The notes under the pieces were generated by a model. The model ran no database searches. It was not told the origin of the DNA and saw only the letters and a program-made list of their open reading frames with translations. Below, piece by piece: positions 61,345-64,000 of a stretch of 64,000 nt of DNA (position 1 is its first letter; every line of letters begins with the position of its first letter). The stretch comes from Brevibacillus choshinensis (GTDB lineage: Bacteria; Bacillota; Bacilli; Brevibacillales; Brevibacillaceae): contig NZ_CP069127.1 of NCBI RefSeq assembly GCF_016811915.1, positions 4,638,501 through 4,702,500 of the forward strand. The letters run 5' to 3'. The position numbers and the translations under genes were made by a program.

Positions 61345-61378
61345 CAAAAAGAACCGTGCAATTTTTGCACGGTTCTTT
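61345..61378 (-). terminator. rRNA operon terminator
   Basis: A perfect 14-bp stem AAAGAACCGTGCAA / TTGCACGGTTCTTT with a 3-base loop and a T5 run on the minus strand. It lies about 62 bases beyond the 23S 3' end. No 5S sequence lies before or after it. A second hairpin with CTCTTCG/CGAAGAG arms sits near 61292-61320. Nothing else is seen in 61072-61439. Confidence 0.8.
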
Positions 61379-61439
61379 GAAAGCATATATTCGCACTCGT
61401 ACCTTCAAAACTGGATCTGCATGTTTGCCAAGAGTGTGT

Positions 61440-64000
<2,561 letters not shown>

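Overview
The window looks like a chromosomal piece of a spore-forming Bacilli bacterium, most likely Brevibacillus or a close Paenibacillaceae relative. The reasons are strong AGGAGG-type ribosome binding sites, frequent TTG and GTG starts, many hairpin-plus-T-run terminators, and Bacilli-type families throughout (YitT, NCS2, PucR, DUF2785, DUF1062, CD3324-like). The genus is an inference. No prophage, CRISPR array or transposase gene was seen. At the right edge lies a 23S rRNA gene on the minus strand. Its rRNA unit ends in a terminator with no 5S gene behind it. Layout, left to right. 0-3.7 kb: the end of rpiB, two sugar-epimerase-like SDR proteins, and the protein AMPylase SelO. 3.9-8.6 kb: an amine catabolism unit, with a secreted copper amine oxidase and an aldehyde dehydrogenase in one operon, facing a divergent AraC-type regulator. 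8.7-12.7 kb: a class V aminotransferase / YitT / amino acid permease operon facing a Crp-type regulator. 12.8-15.5 kb: several small unrecognised proteins, among them a basic repeat protein and an Asn/Gly-rich mini-protein. 15.6-22.4 kb: a 1632-residue secreted nuclease and a chemoreceptor. 22.6-32.9 kb: a purine-nitrogen operon. A divergent PucR-type activator faces ankyrin protein, AllH, AllF, AllG, a permease remnant, carbamate kinase, guanine deaminase and an NCS2 permease. AllFGH with carbamate kinase is the oxamate/carbamoyl-phosphate end of allantoin breakdown, which would yield ATP and ammonia. 33-39.4 kb: ordinary single genes (endonuclease, GNAT, DinB, DUF2785, metallo-beta-lactamase fold, WYL regulator, nitroreductase). 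39.4-43.9 kb: a stand-alone argininosuccinate lyase with an aspartate-type permease and a large unrecognised regulator. 44-51.7 kb: brnQ, a PrmC-like methyltransferase, a MarR-MFS pair with matching operators, and a TetR-MFS operon with a perfect operator. 52-53.3 kb: an AT-rich GNAT gene joined to a truncated, frameshifted nucleotidyltransferase remnant. 54-58.3 kb: a three-gene operon of an ATP-grasp (PEP/pyruvate-binding) protein, a PEP-utilising swivel protein and a 14-TM MFS exporter, which looks like a split rifampin-phosphotransferase-like enzyme coupled to efflux. 58.4-59.4 kb: decayed genes. 59.4-61.1 kb: an Lrp regulator and an Old Yellow Enzyme. The most interesting points are the split PEP-dependent kinase-like operon with an upstream terminator-like hairpin, the oxamate transcarbamylase operon led by an ankyrin protein, the isolated argH-permease-regulator module, and four or five broken genes. 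Three of the broken genes look like single-base deletions, which are either recent decay or assembly error.
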